From: Pseudomonas marginalis | GTDB lineage: Bacteria; Pseudomonadota; Gammaproteobacteria; Pseudomonadales; Pseudomonadaceae | DNA: 64,000 bases | Assembly (NCBI RefSeq): GCF_900105325.1 | Contig: NZ_FNSU01000003.1 | Coordinates: 248,001-312,000, forward strand | Reading direction: 5' to 3' | In this document: piece by piece, positions 25,075-33,147 of the stretch | Position numbering within the stretch: the stretch's first letter is position 1 | How the letters are laid out: every line of letters starts with the position of its first letter | Notes under the pieces: model-generated | Databases searched by the model: none | Told to the model about the DNA's origin: nothing | Seen by the model: the letters and a program-made list of their open reading frames with translations, nothing else | Translations under genes and position numbers: made by a program

Positions 25075-25121
25075 GATGCAATAATGCAGCGAATACACGT
25101 CGCTTTGATGCAGATATGCAG
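25075..25121. promoter_or_regulatory. Candidate LysR binding region
   Basis: Repeated ATGCA/ATGCAG motifs (25075, 25084, 25108 and 25116) lie between the divergent MFS/quinone reductase operon and the LysR gene. A clustered direct repeat here suits a LysR-type control site. This is inferred from position only. Confidence 0.35.
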
Positions 25122-25135
25122 CATAAGGAGGCAGC

Positions 25136-26011
25136 ATGAATTGGGATGATGCACGGGTATTCCTGGCGGTCTGCCGCGAGTCGACGTTGCGCGGGGCCGC
25201 ACGGGTATTGGGGGTCGACCAGGCCACAGTCGGGCGGCGGGTCAACGCCCTGGAAAAGTCCCTGGGTGCCACGCTGTTCCTGCGCACCTCCGAAGGCTAC
25301 GCCCTGACCGCCGTCGGCGAGGCCGCCCTGTACTCGGTGGAAAAAATGGAACGCTCGGCCCTGGAGCTGGAGCGCCAGATCCAGGGCCTGGATGACCGCC
25401 TGACCGGCACCGTACGGGTCAGCACCACCGACTCCCTGGCCATCGACTTCCTGATCCCGGCGATTGCGCGCCTGCACGTCCAGCACCCGGATGTGCGCGT
25501 GCAGCTCGACGCGTCTACCCAGTTCCTGAGCCTGGCCAAACGCGAGACCGACATCGCCGTGCGCAACACCCGCCCGGACAGCCCCGACCTGATCGCCCGG
25601 CGTCTCGCGCGCTGGCCGGTGGGGTTGTTTGCGTCCCAGGCCTATATCGATCGCCAGGGTACGCCGGAGCCGGGCAGCCTGTTTGAAGGGCATGATCTTG
25701 TGGTCTATCAACCGTACCTGCAAACCCAGAAGGACATGACCCTGGTCTCGGAACCCCTGGGCCGTGGGCGCATCGTCGCCGCCCTGAGTTCCAGCCTGTT
25801 GGTGCGCCGCTCTATCGCCGCCGGGATCGGCATCGGCGAAATCCCGATCCTCACCGGCGAGCGCGACGGGCTGGTACGCCTGTGGCCGGAGCGCGCGCGG
25901 CCGTTGCCTTACGACGTCTGGCTGGTGACCCACGCCGACCTGCGCCACACCGCACGGGTGCGGGCGGTGATCGATGAAATCGTCGCGGGGTTTGCCGGAA
26001 CGGGGGATTAG
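25136..26011 (+). CDS. LysR-family transcriptional regulator
   Basis: A 291-residue regulator beginning MNWDDARVFLAVCRESTLRG, with the winged helix AARVLGVDQATVGRRVNALEKSLGATLF and a LysR effector domain (TVRVSTTDSLAIDFLIPAIARLH ... SLAKRETDIAVRN). AAGGAGG precedes the ATG. It is divergent from the MFS/quinone reductase pair, which it probably controls. Effector unknown. Confidence 0.87.
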   Translation: MNWDDARVFLAVCRESTLRGAARVLGVDQATVGRRVNALEKSLGATLFLRTSEGYALTAVGEAALYSVEKMERSALELERQIQGLDDRLTGTVRVSTTDSLAIDFLIPAIARLHVQHPDVRVQLDASTQFLSLAKRETDIAVRNTRPDSPDLIARRLARWPVGLFASQAYIDRQGTPEPGSLFEGHDLVVYQPYLQTQKDMTLVSEPLGRGRIVAALSSSLLVRRSIAAGIGIGEIPILTGERDGLVRLWPERARPLPYDVWLVTHADLRHTARVRAVIDEIVAGFAGTGD

Positions 26012-26090
26012 TCAGCACAGGCTTGCAAGCATGCGTACCGCGCCGTGGACACAATCGACGTCGATAACCTGTCAACCCACCGGAGCGCAT

Positions 26091-26477
26091 ATGAACGAAT
26101 CAAGACACCAGGACCTGGGGCTGTTGTTTCTGCGAGGCAGCGGGGCGCTGTTCCTGCTGTGGGTGCATGGCCTGCCCAAGTTGCTCAACTACAGCGAGCA
26201 GTTGAAGCAGATCGAAGACCCGTTTCACCTAGGCGCCCATGTCACCTTGCTGCTGGCGATTTTCGCCGAAGTGCTGTGCCCGCTGCTGATCATCGCCGGG
26301 GTGCTGGTGCGCCTGGCGTGCCTGCCGATTCTGGCGGTGCTGTTGATTGCTATGGTGGTGGTGCATCCGGAGTGGACGCTGCTGGAAGGGCAATTCGGCT
26401 GGCTGCTGTTGATCATGTTCACCAGCATCCTGATTGCCGGACCAGGGCGCCTGGCACTGGAAAAAAAGGCCGGGTAA
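26091..26477 (+). CDS. DoxX-family small membrane protein
   Basis: A 128-residue protein with four hydrophobic helices and the DoxX-type start LGLLFLRGSGALFLLWVHGLPKLLNYSEQ, followed by LLLAIFAEVLCPLLIIAGVLVRLACLPI. DoxX proteins have been linked to redox or thiol-stress membrane complexes, but no activity can be read here. CGGAG lies before the ATG at 26091. It follows the LysR gene by about 80 bases. Confidence 0.8.
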   Translation: MNESRHQDLGLLFLRGSGALFLLWVHGLPKLLNYSEQLKQIEDPFHLGAHVTLLLAIFAEVLCPLLIIAGVLVRLACLPILAVLLIAMVVVHPEWTLLEGQFGWLLLIMFTSILIAGPGRLALEKKAG

Positions 26478-26484
26478 ACCAACT

Positions 26485-26589
26485 CCTGTAGGAGCGAGCT
26501 TGCTCGCGAAGAACTCGATAGCGACGCGTCAAATCTGATTTACTGCGTCATCGTTGACGATCTTCGCGAGCAAGCTCGCTCCTACAGGG
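26485..26589. repeat. REP pair (BIME) with gagcgagcttgctcgcga core
   Basis: The arm cctgtaggagcgagcttgct (26485 onward) is complementary to agcaagctcgctcctacagg at its right end, about 50 bases apart. It lies between the convergent DoxX and arylesterase genes, where it may also end transcription. It is a different REP class from the others in the window. Confidence 0.8.
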
Positions 26590-26620
26590 GAGTGGCGTGC
26601 CGGCCAAAGGAGCGGGTGTT

Positions 26621-27439
26621 TCAGCGATTCAGGAACGCCAGCAGGTCTTCGTTCAGGGCCTGAGCGTGGGTCACGGCAAAACCGTGGGGCGCATCCTTGT
26701 ACACCTTCAGCTCGGCGCCCTTGATCATCTCGGCTGCAACCTTGCCGGTGGTCTCGAACGGCACGATCTGGTCGCCGTCACCGTGGATCACCAGGGTCGG
26801 CACGTCGATCCTGGCCATGTCCGGGCGGAAGTCGGTCTCGGAAAAGGCGGTGACGCAATCCACGGTCGACTTGAGGGACGCCAGCATGGCGATCTGGAGG
26901 GTCTGGGTCAGCGTACCTTCGGAAACGACCTGGCCCTTGTTGATGCCGAAGAACGGCGTGTTGAAGTCAGCGATGAACTGCGCACGGTCTTTCAGCAACC
27001 CGGCCTTTATGCCGTCGAACACTTCGGTCGGCACGCCCTGGGGGTAATCGGGCTTCTGGCCGAAGATCGGCGTCACTGCGCCCAACAGCACCAGGCCGGC
27101 CACGCGTGCACTGCCGTGGCGTGCGATGTAGCGGGCCACGTCGCCGCCGCCCATGGAGAAGCCCACCAGGGTCACGTCCTTGAGGTCCAGGTGTTCGATC
27201 AGCTGCGCGATGTCGTCGGCGAAGGTGTCGTAGTCGTTGCCGGTCCACGGCTGGTCCGAGCGGCCAAAGCCACGGCGGTCGAACGCGATGGTGCGAAAGC
27301 CACGGCTGCTGAGGTATTCCATCTGGTATTCCCACATGTCGGCATCCAGCGGCCAGCCGTGGCTGAACAGCACGGGCTTACCGCTGCCCCAATCCTTGAA
27401 GTAGATCTGGGTACCGTCTTTGGCAACGAATGTGCTCAT
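26621..27439 (-). CDS. Arylesterase/perhydrolase, alpha/beta hydrolase (PFE homologue)
   Basis: A 272-residue alpha/beta hydrolase nearly identical in layout to the P. fluorescens arylesterase PFE. Catalytic residues are Ser95 in GFSMGG, Asp223 in HGDGDQIVP and His252 in DAPHGFA. It hydrolyses aryl and short esters, and the family also forms peracids with hydrogen peroxide (cofactor-free haloperoxidase activity). Residue 30, counting Met, is Pro in the loop HGWPLDADM. The original PFE has Leu there (its residue 29). AAGGAG precedes the ATG. The protein has no signal peptide, so it is cytoplasmic. Confidence 0.92.
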   Translation of the reverse strand: MSTFVAKDGTQIYFKDWGSGKPVLFSHGWPLDADMWEYQMEYLSSRGFRTIAFDRRGFGRSDQPWTGNDYDTFADDIAQLIEHLDLKDVTLVGFSMGGGDVARYIARHGSARVAGLVLLGAVTPIFGQKPDYPQGVPTEVFDGIKAGLLKDRAQFIADFNTPFFGINKGQVVSEGTLTQTLQIAMLASLKSTVDCVTAFSETDFRPDMARIDVPTLVIHGDGDQIVPFETTGKVAAEMIKGAELKVYKDAPHGFAVTHAQALNEDLLAFLNR

Positions 27440-27528
27440 GGAAAACTCCTTGATTGAGGGACTGAAAAACCAGCCTCACTATTGCCCGAAACCGGGCCGG
27501 GGGCTTGTACGGGTGTGCTTGCCTGGGG

Positions 27529-28920
27529 TCACCAACTGAACTTGAGCTCGACCCCAAGGTAATTGCTGTCATCGCCGCCGGCATCGCGCAAGGTGCGGCC
27601 CACGGCGTAGTGCACCGCTTCAACCGCGCCGGTGAGGTTCGGCGTAAACACATAGTCGGTACGCAGTTGACCATAGGCACCGGTCCAGCGTTCACCCTGG
27701 CCTGCGGTTCCGGCGACGGGCAGGTTCGGCTGGGTGTACACCGCGTCGCTGGTGGTCTGGCGCCACAGCAGGCCGACGGCGGTCTGCACGCTGAGCTTGT
27801 CGATGGGCTTGACGGTGATCGACGGTTTGACGTGAATCAGGTTGCTGTAGCCCGTATAGCCGGCCAGGGAAAAATAGTAGCCGTTGGGGAACAGCGGGTT
27901 GAACGTGCCGACGGTGCCGTCACCGGTCTTGCGGTCGCCCGAGGCAATGTCCAGTTGCAGGCCGATGCGCGGCTTCCACGCCAGGCTCTCGAAGGTGTAC
28001 CCCGTGCGGCTGCCCCCGGCCCAGGCGCGAATATCCTTGCTGCCCACCGAGCCGCTTTGCAGCATGGCTTCGATGTCCCAGTCGAACCCCAGGGCCGCAC
28101 CGCCCAGGCGTGCGTCGAACAGGTGGCGGGTTTCATCGCCGTCCGCGTCGAGGTAATGCGCGGCACTGCGTTCGTACACGCCGTAGTAGGCCGACAGCTC
28201 ATTCTTGCCGCCCACCAGCCGCTCGACCCGCAGCATGTGGAAGCGCGCGTCACGGTTGGATGTGTCGTCGAAGTGCCGCTCGTCCTGATACTGCACCGGC
28301 TGGCTGGCGATCCCGATAAAGCGCCAGTTGGACGTTTCCCAATCGGCCCACAGCGCATCGAAGGATTGCCGCACATTCGGGCCATCCCGCGATGAGATGA
28401 AACGCTGCAAGTCGAAGGCGAAGTCCTGGCGCCCGACACGGGCCTTGAGCGTGCCGCTGCCGAAGGCATTGACGTATTCGGCAAAGGCCAGGCGCAGATC
28501 GACGCGGTTCTGGTCGGCGCCGCCGACCGTGGTCTTGTCGTAGGCGCGTACGTCTTCCAGTTGGGTGAAGAGCCGCCAGTATTCGTTCAAGTGCAGGTCG
28601 GCGTGCACCTGGAAGCGCTGGATCAGGTAGCGATCTCGCTTCACGTCCTTCACCCCAAAACCACTGGCATCGTTCATCTCGAAGCGCTCACGCAGTGTCG
28701 CCCCCAATGACAAATAGGTGAACGGGTTGGCGCTGGACAGCGGGATGTACTTCAAGCTGTCCAGCGGTTGCGTGCGTAACGCCGGGTCACGCAGCACCGA
28801 CCAGTCCTCCTGCCAGCGATTGGTCTTGATGGCCGGTCGTGTCGGTTGCTCGTCGGCGTGGGCGCTGCCGAGCAGCAGCGGCCACAGCACGGCCAGGCCC
28901 CAGCCTGTGCGGCGAATCAT
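27529..28920 (-). CDS. Alginate-export-family outer-membrane porin (AlgE-like)
   Basis: A 463-residue outer-membrane protein with an N-terminal signal peptide (MIRRTGWGLAVLWPLLLGSAHADE). A long beta-barrel pattern of alternating residues ends in LGVELKFSW, with terminal aromatic Trp. The start of the barrel, FTYLSLGATLRERFEMNDASGFG, matches the alginate export family. It is not in an alginate operon; it follows, with a four-base overlap, a secreted VOC-fold protein. The solute is unknown. Confidence 0.82.
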   Translation of the reverse strand: MIRRTGWGLAVLWPLLLGSAHADEQPTRPAIKTNRWQEDWSVLRDPALRTQPLDSLKYIPLSSANPFTYLSLGATLRERFEMNDASGFGVKDVKRDRYLIQRFQVHADLHLNEYWRLFTQLEDVRAYDKTTVGGADQNRVDLRLAFAEYVNAFGSGTLKARVGRQDFAFDLQRFISSRDGPNVRQSFDALWADWETSNWRFIGIASQPVQYQDERHFDDTSNRDARFHMLRVERLVGGKNELSAYYGVYERSAAHYLDADGDETRHLFDARLGGAALGFDWDIEAMLQSGSVGSKDIRAWAGGSRTGYTFESLAWKPRIGLQLDIASGDRKTGDGTVGTFNPLFPNGYYFSLAGYTGYSNLIHVKPSITVKPIDKLSVQTAVGLLWRQTTSDAVYTQPNLPVAGTAGQGERWTGAYGQLRTDYVFTPNLTGAVEAVHYAVGRTLRDAGGDDSNYLGVELKFSW

Positions 28921-29813
28921 TTTGCGGCGTGGAGCTGGTGAATTTCCGCGACGTAGCCGCCGGGGAATTCCACCACGGCGCTGCGCCGGCCCTTGCTGTC
29001 AAAGGCCGGCACCAAGACCTTAGCGCCGGAACCGGTGGCCTTGCCCAGCGTGGCCGTCAGGTCAGGCACTTGATAACCGGTGGTCTCGTGGCCGAAGGGG
29101 TAGGGCAGGTGGCCGTTGGTGACCAGCACCGCCATGCGCCCGAATGGCGACTCGATATCGACGCGACGGTAAGTGCCAGTGGCCTGACCCACATCGACGC
29201 CAGGCGCGTGTTTGTCATCGGCCAGGACCTTGCCGTGGGAGAAACCCAGAAACGCTTTGATAAAGGCGTCAGCGCGATCGGTGGACAGGTACACGCGGTT
29301 TTCCGGCACGGTCTGGAACGCCGCGTAGTCCGGGGTCTTGGTGTGCCAGTAAAGCTGCATGTTCACGCCACCCGGCCATTGCACCACGGCGTCACGCCCG
29401 ATCGGGTCCGGGAAGTCGCTGACGATAACGGCGGCGCCGTTTTCCCGCGCAGCGTTGAGCGCCGCGTCCATGTCCTTGACCAGGTAGCCGTTGCGTTCCT
29501 GGCCGAAGGGGTGCGGGATGGGTGTGGTGAAACCGAACAGCGACACCGTGCCCGCCGGCGTCTGCAGCAGTTGCGAGGTGGTGCTGCTCGGCACCGGCAG
29601 CACGTTCACCACCACCTGGGGCGTGCTCTTGCCGCCAAAGGTGGCGAGGAAACTCTGGGCGAAACGCTCCACATCCGCCGGGGCCACATACACGTGGCTG
29701 GTGTCGTATTGCGGCGCCACGGCCACGCTCGGGGTTGCCGCGAAGGCATTGCCCATCATTGCGCTCGCCAGCAGCGTCAATGCCACAGATACCTTGATTG
29801 CTTTGCTGCCCAT
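28917..29813 (-). CDS. Secreted glyoxalase/VOC-fold protein
   Basis: A 298-residue protein with a Sec signal (MGSKAIKVSVALTLLASAMM, cut after AFA) and two related halves of the vicinal-oxygen-chelate type (FGQERNGYLVKDMDAALNAARENGAAVIV ... FGHETTGYQVPDLTATLGKATGSGAKVLV). The repeated FG-E--GY-V-D sequence in each half shows internal duplication. Role unknown. I set the start at ATG 29813, which has GGAG 7 bases upstream, rather than the GTG six bases earlier. It shares an operon with the porin gene (ATGA overlap). Confidence 0.8.
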   Translation of the reverse strand: MGSKAIKVSVALTLLASAMMGNAFAATPSVAVAPQYDTSHVYVAPADVERFAQSFLATFGGKSTPQVVVNVLPVPSSTTSQLLQTPAGTVSLFGFTTPIPHPFGQERNGYLVKDMDAALNAARENGAAVIVSDFPDPIGRDAVVQWPGGVNMQLYWHTKTPDYAAFQTVPENRVYLSTDRADAFIKAFLGFSHGKVLADDKHAPGVDVGQATGTYRRVDIESPFGRMAVLVTNGHLPYPFGHETTGYQVPDLTATLGKATGSGAKVLVPAFDSKGRRSAVVEFPGGYVAEIHQLHAAK

Positions 29814-29960
29814 GCCCACTCTCCAGCACTTCTACGGGATTGAAAGCCGTGAGGTTAGGGGCAGGGACGCGATGGAAATTGTACAAACGTGCTCGGTTGA
29901 ACGGTTCAGCGTCTATGCTGGTCCACTGACCTCTACCGTCAGATCACACAGGTGAACGAA

Positions 29961-31028
29961 ATGGCCAAGACCTACAGCTACGCCGCCCGGAACGCCACGG
30001 ACGCCCTCAAGCCTTTTACCTTCGAGCGCCGCGCGCCGGGGGCGGACGACGTACAGATCGACATCCTCTACTGCGGCGTGTGCCACTCCGATTTGCACAC
30101 CGCGCGTAACGAGTGGAACAACACCCTGTACCCGTCGGTACCCGGCCACGAAATCGTCGGCCGCGTGACGGCGGTGGGGGGCAATGTGAAGAAATTCAAG
30201 GTCGGCGACCTCGCCGGTGTCGGCTGCATGGTCGACAGCTGCCAGCACTGCGCTTCCTGTGCCGAAGGCGAGGAGCAATACTGCGAGAGCGGTTTTACCG
30301 GCACCTACAACGGCCCGGTGTTCGGCGGTGAAAATACCTTTGGCGGCTATTCGGACAGCATCGTGGTCAAGGAGAAGTTCGTGCTGCGCATCTCCCACGA
30401 CGATTCCAACCTGGCCGCCGTCGCGCCCTTGCTATGTGCGGGCATCACCACCTATTCGCCGCTGCACCACTGGAAGGTCGGGCCCGGCAAGAAGGTCGGT
30501 GTGGTGGGCCTGGGCGGCCTGGGGCACATGGCGGTGAAGATCGCCCATGCCATGGGCGCCCATGTCACGCTGTTCACCACCTCGCCCAACAAGCGCGAAG
30601 ACGGCCTGCGCCTGGGTGCCGACCAGGTGGTGGTATCGAAGGACCCGGACGAAATGGCCAAGGTCGCCAACAGCCTGGACTTCATCCTCAACACCGTCGC
30701 CGCGCCGCATAACCTCGATGCGTTCCTCAACCTGCTCAAGCGCGACGGCACCATGACCCTGGTCGGCGCCCCGGACAGCCCGCACCCGTCGCCAACCGTA
30801 TTCAACCTGATCTTCAAGCGCCGCAGCCTGGCCGGCTCGCTGATCGGCGGGATCCAGGAGACCCAGGACATGCTCGACTTCTGCGCCAGGCACGGGATTG
30901 TCTCGGACGTGGAGATGATCGACATCCAGGGCATCAACGAGGCGTATGAGCGCATGCTCAAGGGCGATGTGAAGTACCGGTTCGTGATCGATATGGACAG
31001 CTTGAAAAAGGAAAGCCACGCGGCTTGA
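29961..31028 (+). CDS. Zinc-dependent NAD(P) alcohol/aldehyde dehydrogenase (YahK/CAD-like)
   Basis: A 355-residue medium-chain dehydrogenase. Catalytic zinc ligands lie in CGVCHSDLH and GHEIVG. The structural zinc cysteines are in CQHCASCAEGEEQYC, and the cofactor motif is GLGGLGHMAVKIAHAMG. It is typical of cinnamyl-alcohol/YahK-type aldehyde reductases using NADPH. ATG 29961 has AGGTGA upstream; the GTG at 29952 is less likely. An 11-bp palindrome TGAACGGTTCA at 29898-29908 in the divergent gap could be a regulator site. Confidence 0.88.
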   Translation: MAKTYSYAARNATDALKPFTFERRAPGADDVQIDILYCGVCHSDLHTARNEWNNTLYPSVPGHEIVGRVTAVGGNVKKFKVGDLAGVGCMVDSCQHCASCAEGEEQYCESGFTGTYNGPVFGGENTFGGYSDSIVVKEKFVLRISHDDSNLAAVAPLLCAGITTYSPLHHWKVGPGKKVGVVGLGGLGHMAVKIAHAMGAHVTLFTTSPNKREDGLRLGADQVVVSKDPDEMAKVANSLDFILNTVAAPHNLDAFLNLLKRDGTMTLVGAPDSPHPSPTVFNLIFKRRSLAGSLIGGIQETQDMLDFCARHGIVSDVEMIDIQGINEAYERMLKGDVKYRFVIDMDSLKKESHAA

Positions 31029-31057
31029 AAACTGCTCCGGGAAACACTGGGGGCAAT

Positions 31058-31375
31058 GTAGGAGGGGGCTTGCCCTGATGCCAGTCAGTTAAGGAGGAAC
31101 ACTGTAACTGTGGTGGTGGTGGTGGTGGTGGTGGTGGTGGTGGTGGTGAGCGGGCTTGTCGAATCGTCGCACCGCCCGCGCTGGGCTGCGAAGCAGCCCC
31201 AAAACCAGCCTCTACAGAGTGTCTGATACACCGCGTTCTTCTTTCCTGGGGCTGCTTCGCAGCCCAGCGCGGGCGGTGCGACGATTCGACAAGCCCGCTC
31301 ACCACAACAGCTCTATCTGCCGGGGGGACAGCGTTTAGACAAAGTTGTGTAGATACCTATGCCCCTCCCACATGG
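31058..31375. repeat. Composite nested REP element with trinucleotide tract and 16-bp inserts
   Basis: Outer arms tgtaggagggggcttgcc and gcccctcccacat enclose inner arms with the gcgctgggctgc core. Both inner arms carry the insert GGTGCGACGATTCGAC (31275-31290) or its complement (31158-31173). A TGG tract of 12 units (31111-31146) sits where other copies have a single tgg. No gene is seen between 31029 and 31407. Confidence 0.8.
31111..31146 (+). repeat. (TGG)12 microsatellite
   Basis: Twelve perfect TGG units in the left inner REP arm. Sister copies at 7877 and 22602 read tgtggtgagc with one unit. The expansion is therefore local to this copy. Confidence 0.95.
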
Positions 31376-31407
31376 GTGCTGTGTTGCTCAAACAGTTATC
31401 GAACAAC

Positions 31408-31707
31408 TCAAGGCCGCTGTGGTTTCACCGAGGTGCCGAAGGTATTGCCCATGCGCACGCTGGTCGCCGCCGGGGTGGCCAGGCCGACCTTGTTCGGCTG
31501 GCGTTTTTCCACGGCAATGCCTTGCGCCTCGCGGTTTTTCTTCGCGGCTTTGGCCGCATTCGTGTCGTTGCCCATCTGCTGGCTCAGGCAGCCATAGTCG
31601 GGCGCCTTGTAGCCATCCACCGAGACTTCGGCGCAGTTGCCGGCGTGGGCGTGCAAGGGCAGGGCCGCGCACAGCAACAGGCTGGCGAGGAGCGGTAAGC
31701 GTTTCAT
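31408..31707 (-). CDS. Small secreted protein of unknown function
   Basis: A 99-residue protein with a clear Sec signal (MKRLPLLASLLLCAALPLHA, cut near AHA-G). The short mature part has two cysteines (NCAEVSV; YGCLSQQM) that could form a disulfide, followed by a Lys/Ala-rich tail. AGGAGG lies 5 bases before the ATG at 31707. No family is recognised. It is divergent from the vreA gene; the spacer between them contains a possible Pho-type repeat. Confidence 0.65.
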   Translation of the reverse strand: MKRLPLLASLLLCAALPLHAHAGNCAEVSVDGYKAPDYGCLSQQMGNDTNAAKAAKKNREAQGIAVEKRQPNKVGLATPAATSVRMGNTFGTSVKPQRP

Positions 31708-31775
31708 CAAGGCCTCCTGGCGGGCCCGAGGGGGGGGGCCGGTTGGTGTACAAGTCTAGTGCAGCGGGCCTCTCG

Positions 31776-31813
31776 TCACCGTGATGTTTTTTTTGCTATC
31801 ACCGTAACATCAG
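31776..31813. promoter_or_regulatory. Possible Pho-box-like repeats upstream of vreA
   Basis: TCACCGT occurs at 31776 and again at 31799. The stretch CTATCACCGTAACATCAG (31796-31813) has TCA cores 11 bases apart, like the PhoB box, but its second half matches only partly. PhoB control of the homologous locus in P. aeruginosa prompted the search. The match alone is weak. Confidence 0.3.
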
Positions 31814-31860
31814 GTTCATAAATTGGCCTCAGGATGACGGTTTTCTAGGGCGCGTCGGCC

Positions 31861-32568
31861 GTGCAGCGATGCAGAGCAGGGGGTGAACAGGGGGGCTGGA
31901 GGCGCGCCGTATGCGCCCTGCTCTTGCTGTTGCTGCTGGCCGGTGGTCGCGTCGCGCAGGCGGAGTCATCGCTGCTGCTGTTGAACCTGCCGGCGCAGGA
32001 CCTGGAACATGCACTGCAAGCGTACAGCCGCGCCACCGGAATGGCGGTGCTGGTCGACCGCGAACTGACGCGGGGCCGGCGTTCCATCAGTGTGCGCGGG
32101 CGTTTTACGGCGCAGGAGGCTCTGGCGATGTTGCTGACGGGGAGTGGCCTGATGGCGCGTTATGCACGCGATGATGCGTTCACCTTGCAGTTGCCCGCGG
32201 TCAGCCAGCCGCCTGCCACCCGTGGTGCGGCGGCACGCAACGCCGCACGGATCAACAACAGCTACGCCACGGCCTTGCAGCAGGCCATCGAGGCCAGCCT
32301 GTGCCGCTCGCCGCTGACCCGGCCCGGCAGTTTCCGCGCGCTGGTACAGGTGTGGGTCAACCCCCAAGGGCTGATCGAACACAGTCGGTTGGTCAGCTCC
32401 ACCGGCGACGAACAACGCGATGAAGCACTGGTACGCAACCTGGGCACCACGCGGGTCGAACGACCGGCACCGAGCTCGCTGCGTCAACCGGTGACTTTAC
32501 TTTTGATGCCCGACACCACAGGAATGCGCATGGAATGCACAGCAGCAAACGGAGCCTGGGGCGGATGA
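31861..32568 (+). CDS. vreA: VreA-like surface-signalling protein (STN domain + TonB-like C-terminus)
   Basis: A 235-residue exported protein with an Arg-containing, Leu-rich signal peptide ending VAQA. An STN (secretin/TonB short N-terminal) domain follows (LNLPAQDLEHALQAYSRATGMAVLVDRELTRGRRSISVRG). The C-terminal region (TALQQAIEASLCRSPLTRPGSFRALVQVWVNPQGLIEHSRLVSSTGDEQRDEAL) resembles the TonB energy-transducer C-terminal domain. There is no receptor barrel. This two-domain layout is that of VreA of P. aeruginosa. Start is GTG with a weak ribosome-binding site. The stop overlaps the ATG of the sigma factor gene. Confidence 0.82.
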   Translation: MQRCRAGGEQGGWRRAVCALLLLLLLAGGRVAQAESSLLLLNLPAQDLEHALQAYSRATGMAVLVDRELTRGRRSISVRGRFTAQEALAMLLTGSGLMARYARDDAFTLQLPAVSQPPATRGAAARNAARINNSYATALQQAIEASLCRSPLTRPGSFRALVQVWVNPQGLIEHSRLVSSTGDEQRDEALVRNLGTTRVERPAPSSLRQPVTLLLMPDTTGMRMECTAANGAWGG

Positions 32569-33110
32569 AAAATACCGGGCACAGTACGATGGTCGGCTTG
32601 TTCCTGGCCTCCTACGACGACTTCAAGGTGCGTTTGCGCAAGCGCCTGGGCTCGGAGGACCTGGCCAACGATGTGCTGCACGAAACCTACCTGCGGGTCG
32701 ACCGCATGGAAGTGCCGCCCAACCTGGCGCAACCCAATGCCTACCTGTACCGCATGGCCTTGAACATCGCCGCCGACCGCCGCCAGGCCGACGCGCGCCT
32801 GCTCACCGGCAGCGAGGTGGAAGAACTGCTGCAAAGCGCCGACGAAGCCCAGGACCCGTCACGGGTGGTGGGCGGCCAGAAAGAAATCCAGTCCCTGGTC
32901 AAGGCGCTCTACGAACTGCCGGCCCGCCGCCGCAAGATCCTTATCGCCGCCCGCCTGGAAGAAGCCCCGCACCTGGAAATCTCCCAGCGTTTCGGCATTT
33001 CCACGCGCATGGTCGAGAAGGAAATCAAGGCCGCCCTGGGCCACTGCGCCAAGCGCCTGGAAAGAAAAGTGATCCAGCGGTTCGGTCCCGGGGCCGGAAA
33101 ACCGTCTTAG
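32565..33110 (+). CDS. vreI: ECF sigma factor (FecI group, VreI-like)
   Basis: A 181-residue extracytoplasmic-function sigma factor. Region 2 includes LRKRLGSEDLANDVLHETYLRVDRM and AYLYRMALNIAADRRQAD. Region 4 includes ALYELPARRRKILIAARLEEAPHLEISQRFGISTRMVEKEIKAAL. It is of the iron-starvation type, but the gene context matches VreI, which drives secretion genes under phosphate starvation in P. aeruginosa. Start at 32565 overlaps vreA (ATGA). The anti-sigma gene follows. Confidence 0.88.
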   Translation: MKNTGHSTMVGLFLASYDDFKVRLRKRLGSEDLANDVLHETYLRVDRMEVPPNLAQPNAYLYRMALNIAADRRQADARLLTGSEVEELLQSADEAQDPSRVVGGQKEIQSLVKALYELPARRRKILIAARLEEAPHLEISQRFGISTRMVEKEIKAALGHCAKRLERKVIQRFGPGAGKPS

Positions 33111-33147
33111 AGTCGAGTCCCTGATAAAACCGTGAGTATTTGCGCGC

